Shown in pieces: positions 61,094 to 64,000 of a stretch of 64,000 nt of DNA; position 1 is the stretch's first letter; each line of letters starts with the position of its first letter. Source of the stretch: JALHOP01 sp964484195 (GTDB lineage: Bacteria; Myxococcota; XYA12-FULL-58-9; JALHOP01); NCBI GenBank assembly GCA_964484195.1, contig CAZAER010000021.1, positions 10,138 through 74,137 of the forward strand. Reading direction: 5' to 3'. The translations under genes and the position numbers were made by a program. The notes beneath the pieces were generated by a model, which was given only the letters and a program-made list of their open reading frames with translations, was not told the origin of the DNA and made no database searches.

Positions 61094-62584
61094 GTCTATC
61101 GGCTGTGCCGGCTTGGCACTCTCGCTGCGGCGCTCCACGATGTCTTCGTCGGCGGCGTCTTTTATGGCTTTTTGCGACCAGCCTCCGCCGAGCGCTTGCA
61201 CGAGCGCAACGGTGCCGGTGAGCTGATTCTCGAGCACGGTGAGGGCGCTCTGCTCGTTGGTGAGGGCGGTTTGCTGCGCCGTGATCACGGCCGTGTAGTC
61301 GACGGTCCCTGCCTTGTAGCGGTTCGTTTGAATGCGCTCGGCTTCGCGGGCGGCGTCGACGGCGCGCTGCTGGAACTGCGCCTGCTCGACGAACAAGCGG
61401 AGGCCGACGAGCTGGTCTTCCACTTGCTGCATGGCAGTGAGCGCCGTCTGCCGATAGGCGGCCACCGTCTGTTCGTATTGCTCACGCGCGACCGTGACCT
61501 GGCCGGAGCGGCGTCCCCAATCCCATACCGTGCCCGCGAGTGTCGGGCCGATCGACCAGAAGCGACTCGCGGTGTCGAAGAGCGAGCCCAACAGCGACGA
61601 CTGATAGCCGAAGGACCCGGTGAGCGAGATCGTCGGGAAGTAGGCCGCTATAGCGACACCAATCTGCGCGTTGGCCGCTGCCATGCGGCGCTCCGCTGCG
61701 GCGACATCCGGCCGTCGCTCGAGCAGCGCCGACGGTAGCATGATGGGCACCTCGGGAAGGGTGCGGGGCATCTCCGCGACGGCGATCGATACTTCCGCCG
61801 GCGGCTTGCCGACGAGCACCGCGATAGCGTGCTCGAGGCGCGCACGTTGCACCGCGATGCCGATGGATTGGGCATGGGCGCTTTCGAGCTGGGTTTGTGC
61901 GAGCGACACGTCGGCCTTGGTGGCGATGCCTGCGTCGTATTGGTTCTTGGCGATGGTGTAGGCGCGCTCGTAGGCCTCGGCGGCCGAATCGAAGAGGCGC
62001 TTCTGCTCGTCGCGGGCGCGCAGCTGGAAGTATGCGGTTGCGAGCTGGGACTGAGCCGAGAGCTTCGCGGAGGCGATATCGGCTGCGGAAGCTTGCGCCT
62101 CGGCGGCGTTGCTCTCGATGGTCCGCCGGATGCGGCCCCATACGTCGAGCTCCCAGGTGATGCCGGTCGACGCGTTGTAGATGGTGCGTGCACCGCCGCC
62201 GGTCGTGTTTCCCGCGCCAACCGTCGCGCCACCGACGTTGGTGCCGACCGCGCCGCTCGTGCGTCTCACGCCGCCGTTCACGTTGATTGCCGGGAGGATG
62301 CCCGCTTTGGCGCTCTGCAGTACCCCGCGCGCCTCGCGATAGGCGGCCTCCGCTTGTTTCAAGTTCTGGTTGGACACTTCGACCTGACGCAGGAGCTCAT
62401 CGAGCGTCGCGTCGGCGAACACTGCCCACCACTCGCCCCGATCGGCATCGTCGGCGGGCTCGACGACCTTCCAGCCATCGATCTCCTTGTAGGTCGCTGG
62501 CTCGGCCGCCTTGGGCTTCTCGTAATCCGGCCCGACCTTGCAGGCCGCTAAAGCGAACAATCCGACCAACGCGATGCGTTTCAT
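61082..62584 (-). CDS. RND efflux outer-membrane lipoprotein (OprM/NodT-type TolC)
   Basis: 500 residues from ATG 62584. Lipobox in MKRIALVGLFALAACKVGPDYEKP (Cys15), then the OprM/NodT plan: two copies of the outer-membrane factor repeat, with DVSLAQTQLESAHAQSIGIAVQRARLEHAIAVLVGKPPAEVSI, ALLERRPDVAAAERRMAAANAQIGVAIAAYFPTISLTGSFGYQSS and YKAGTVDYTAVITAQQTAL. It forms the outer channel of a tripartite pump and is translationally coupled to the RND gene upstream (ATGA). Confidence 0.95.
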   Translation of the reverse strand: MKRIALVGLFALAACKVGPDYEKPKAAEPATYKEIDGWKVVEPADDADRGEWWAVFADATLDELLRQVEVSNQNLKQAEAAYREARGVLQSAKAGILPAINVNGGVRRTSGAVGTNVGGATVGAGNTTGGGARTIYNASTGITWELDVWGRIRRTIESNAAEAQASAADIASAKLSAQSQLATAYFQLRARDEQKRLFDSAAEAYERAYTIAKNQYDAGIATKADVSLAQTQLESAHAQSIGIAVQRARLEHAIAVLVGKPPAEVSIAVAEMPRTLPEVPIMLPSALLERRPDVAAAERRMAAANAQIGVAIAAYFPTISLTGSFGYQSSLLGSLFDTASRFWSIGPTLAGTVWDWGRRSGQVTVAREQYEQTVAAYRQTALTAMQQVEDQLVGLRLFVEQAQFQQRAVDAAREAERIQTNRYKAGTVDYTAVITAQQTALTNEQSALTVLENQLTGTVALVQALGGGWSQKAIKDAADEDIVERRSESAKPAQPIDEHG

Positions 62585-64000
62585 GCCGTCCTCGCGACGC
62601 GCTTTGCCGCGCGTTTGAGCCGCCACTTGTCGAGCGCCAGGTAGACGATGGGCGTGGTGTAGAGGGTCAGCGCTTGGCTAAAAAGCAGACCGCCGACGAT
62701 GGCGATGCCGAGGGGTTGGCGCAGCTCGGCGCCGTCGCCACTGCGCAGCGCCAGCGGTGCCGCCCCGAGCAGGGCCGCGAGGGTGGTCATCATGATCGGC
62801 CGGAAACGCAGCAGGCAGGCTTCGCGAATGGCGTCGTGCGGTGACAACCCGCGCGTACGCTCGGCGTCGAGGGCGAAGTCCACCATCATGATGGCGTTCT
62901 TCTTGACGATACCGATGAGCAGGATGATGCCGATCAGCGCCATCAAGTTGAGATCCATGCCGACCATCAAGAGAGCGATCAGCGCGCCGACGCCAGCGGA
63001 CGGCAGCGTCGACAGGATGGTGACGGGGTGCACGTAGCTCTCGTAGAGCACGCCGAGCACGATGTAGACCGCGAGCAAGGCGCAGAGGATGAGAATCGGC
63101 TGATTCGATAGCGAGTCGGCGAACGCCTTGGCGGATCCGAGGAATCCGCCTTGGATGGTCGAGGGCACGCCAATCTCGGCCATCTTGCCGCGAATGCGCG
63201 TGAGCGCTTCACCGAGGGAGGTCCCCGGCAGCAGGTTGAAGGAGATGCTGGTGGCGACGAACAACCCCTGGTGATTGACCGACAGCGGGGTGTTGCTGAA
63301 GCTCTTCTCCGCGATCGCGGACAAGGGCACCATGGTAGCGCTGCTGGTGCTCACGGCCGCACCGGTCGATGCCGAGTTGCGACTGACGCTTGCGACCTGG
63401 TTGGTCGCGCGGTTGCGCGCCGATTCGTCCACCGCGGCGGTGTTGGTGGATACGAAGGTGCCGGGCAGCGCGTTGGTGCCGACCGAGCCGCGTACCGCGC
63501 CACCGCTGCTGGAGATGTAGATGTCGTCGAGCGCCTGCGGCGTGTCGCGGTACTTCTGCGCGACCTCCATGACGACGTGATACTGATTGAGGGTGTTGTA
63601 GATCGTCGACACTTGGCGCTGGCCAAAAGCGTCGTAAAGGTTGTTGTCGATCTGCTGGACCGTGAGGCCGTAGCGCGAGGCGGTATCGCGGTCGACCTTG
63701 ATGCGCAGCTCGAGCCCGCGATCTTGCTGATCGGACTCGACGTCGGCGAGCCCTTCGATACCGCGCAGGCCGCTCACGATCTTCGGCGTCCACTCGCGCA
63801 GCTCTGCGAGGCTGTCTCCTTGCAGGGTGAACTGGTACAGGCCGGTGCCGGGCCGGCCGCCCATGCGGAACTCTTGAGCCGGCTGCAAGAAGAGCTGGGC
63901 GCCGGCGACGTTCGCGAGCTTGCCGCGTAGCCGACCGATCACTTGGTCGGCGGACATCCCGCGTTCTTTCAGCGGCCTCAAGTTGGCGAAGGTGAAGCCG
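62581..64000 (-). CDS. RND efflux transporter, HAE1 family (N-terminus beyond window)
   Basis: The C-terminal part of an RND pump; the frame continues without a stop to the right edge. It includes GFTFANLRPLKERG and GRPGTGLYQFTLQGDS, the porter-domain stretch VDRDTASRYGLTVQQIDNNLYDAFGQRQVSTIYN, and membrane helices LILCALLAVYIVLGVLYESYVHPVTILSTLPSAGVGALIALL. The final block (MMVDFALDAERTRGLSPHDAIREACLLRFRPIMMTTLAALLGAAPLAL) is diagnostic. Closest in style to MdtB/MdtC-type pumps. The membrane-fusion partner would lie outside the window. Confidence 0.96.
   Translation of the reverse strand, partial: GFTFANLRPLKERGMSADQVIGRLRGKLANVAGAQLFLQPAQEFRMGGRPGTGLYQFTLQGDSLAELREWTPKIVSGLRGIEGLADVESDQQDRGLELRIKVDRDTASRYGLTVQQIDNNLYDAFGQRQVSTIYNTLNQYHVVMEVAQKYRDTPQALDDIYISSSGGAVRGSVGTNALPGTFVSTNTAAVDESARNRATNQVASVSRNSASTGAAVSTSSATMVPLSAIAEKSFSNTPLSVNHQGLFVATSISFNLLPGTSLGEALTRIRGKMAEIGVPSTIQGGFLGSAKAFADSLSNQPILILCALLAVYIVLGVLYESYVHPVTILSTLPSAGVGALIALLMVGMDLNLMALIGIILLIGIVKKNAIMMVDFALDAERTRGLSPHDAIREACLLRFRPIMMTTLAALLGAAPLALRSGDGAELRQPLGIAIVGGLLFSQALTLYTTPIVYLALDKWRLKRAAKRVARTA

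Overview
The window is high-GC and almost fully coding. The content points to a member of Myxococcota or a close deltaproteobacterial relative: a Ser/Thr kinase with PEGA repeats, MYXO-CTERM-like C-terminal tags, thrombospondin type-3 repeat proteins, an unusually flagellum-like type III secretion system (T3SS), and many GTG starts and 4-bp stop/start overlaps. No rRNA, tRNA, CRISPR or intact insertion sequence is visible. No gene-free stretch exceeds about 300 bases.

Layout. 1-7.2 kb: OmpA-type protein (cut by the window edge), Ser/Thr kinase, then three receiver-domain genes. 7.2-16.8 kb: two tandem M20 amidohydrolases, a GreB-type factor, a small unknown, an ATP-grasp-like protein, and a coupled gcdH / fused ketosynthase / acyl carrier protein / EamA exporter group. 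16.8-26.9 kb: two small proline/glycine-rich proteins, a MYXO-CTERM-like secreted protein, aconitase, a truncated HNH-nuclease gene, a TetR regulator with a visible operator facing a membrane protein, a chemoreceptor, and a hairpin/terminator block. 27-57.8 kb: a large dispersed T3SS locus. Putative translocators and TPR chaperones lie at 27-31.6 kb, sctU at 33 kb, sctT-S-R-fliO-Q at 37.5-41.3 kb (followed by a coupled NHL-repeat lipoprotein), kup, sctP, GNAT and sctO at 41.3-45 kb, then sctN, sctL, a FliG-like gene, sctJ and sctI at 52.6-57.7 kb. Interleaved are two paralogous secreted proteins with unusual membrane hairpins, a helical annexin-like repeat protein, and a hybrid histidine kinase. 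58-64 kb: a pair of paralogous membrane-anchored proteins and the start of an RND efflux system (outer-membrane lipoprotein plus pump, cut by the window edge).

How it fits together. Components of an export apparatus, ATPase complex, C-ring, inner ring and inner rod are present, but I see no sctV export gate, secretin, sctD or needle gene here. FliO, an SctR with a FliP-style signal peptide and a FliG-like protein give it a flagellar flavour. The strongest new signal is a shared promoter motif, GCAAC then GCCGATAA with their first bases 19 nt apart. It occurs upstream of seven genes (one copy weak), and most of these look like secreted T3SS substrates, the inner rod or companions rather than core machinery. 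It probably defines a substrate regulon controlled by an alternative sigma factor not encoded here. The second signal is a recurring architecture in which a MYXO-CTERM-like transmembrane-Arg tag sits mid-protein and is followed at once by a second signal sequence (two lipobox type, one signal-peptidase-I type), suggesting polyproteins or membrane hairpins.
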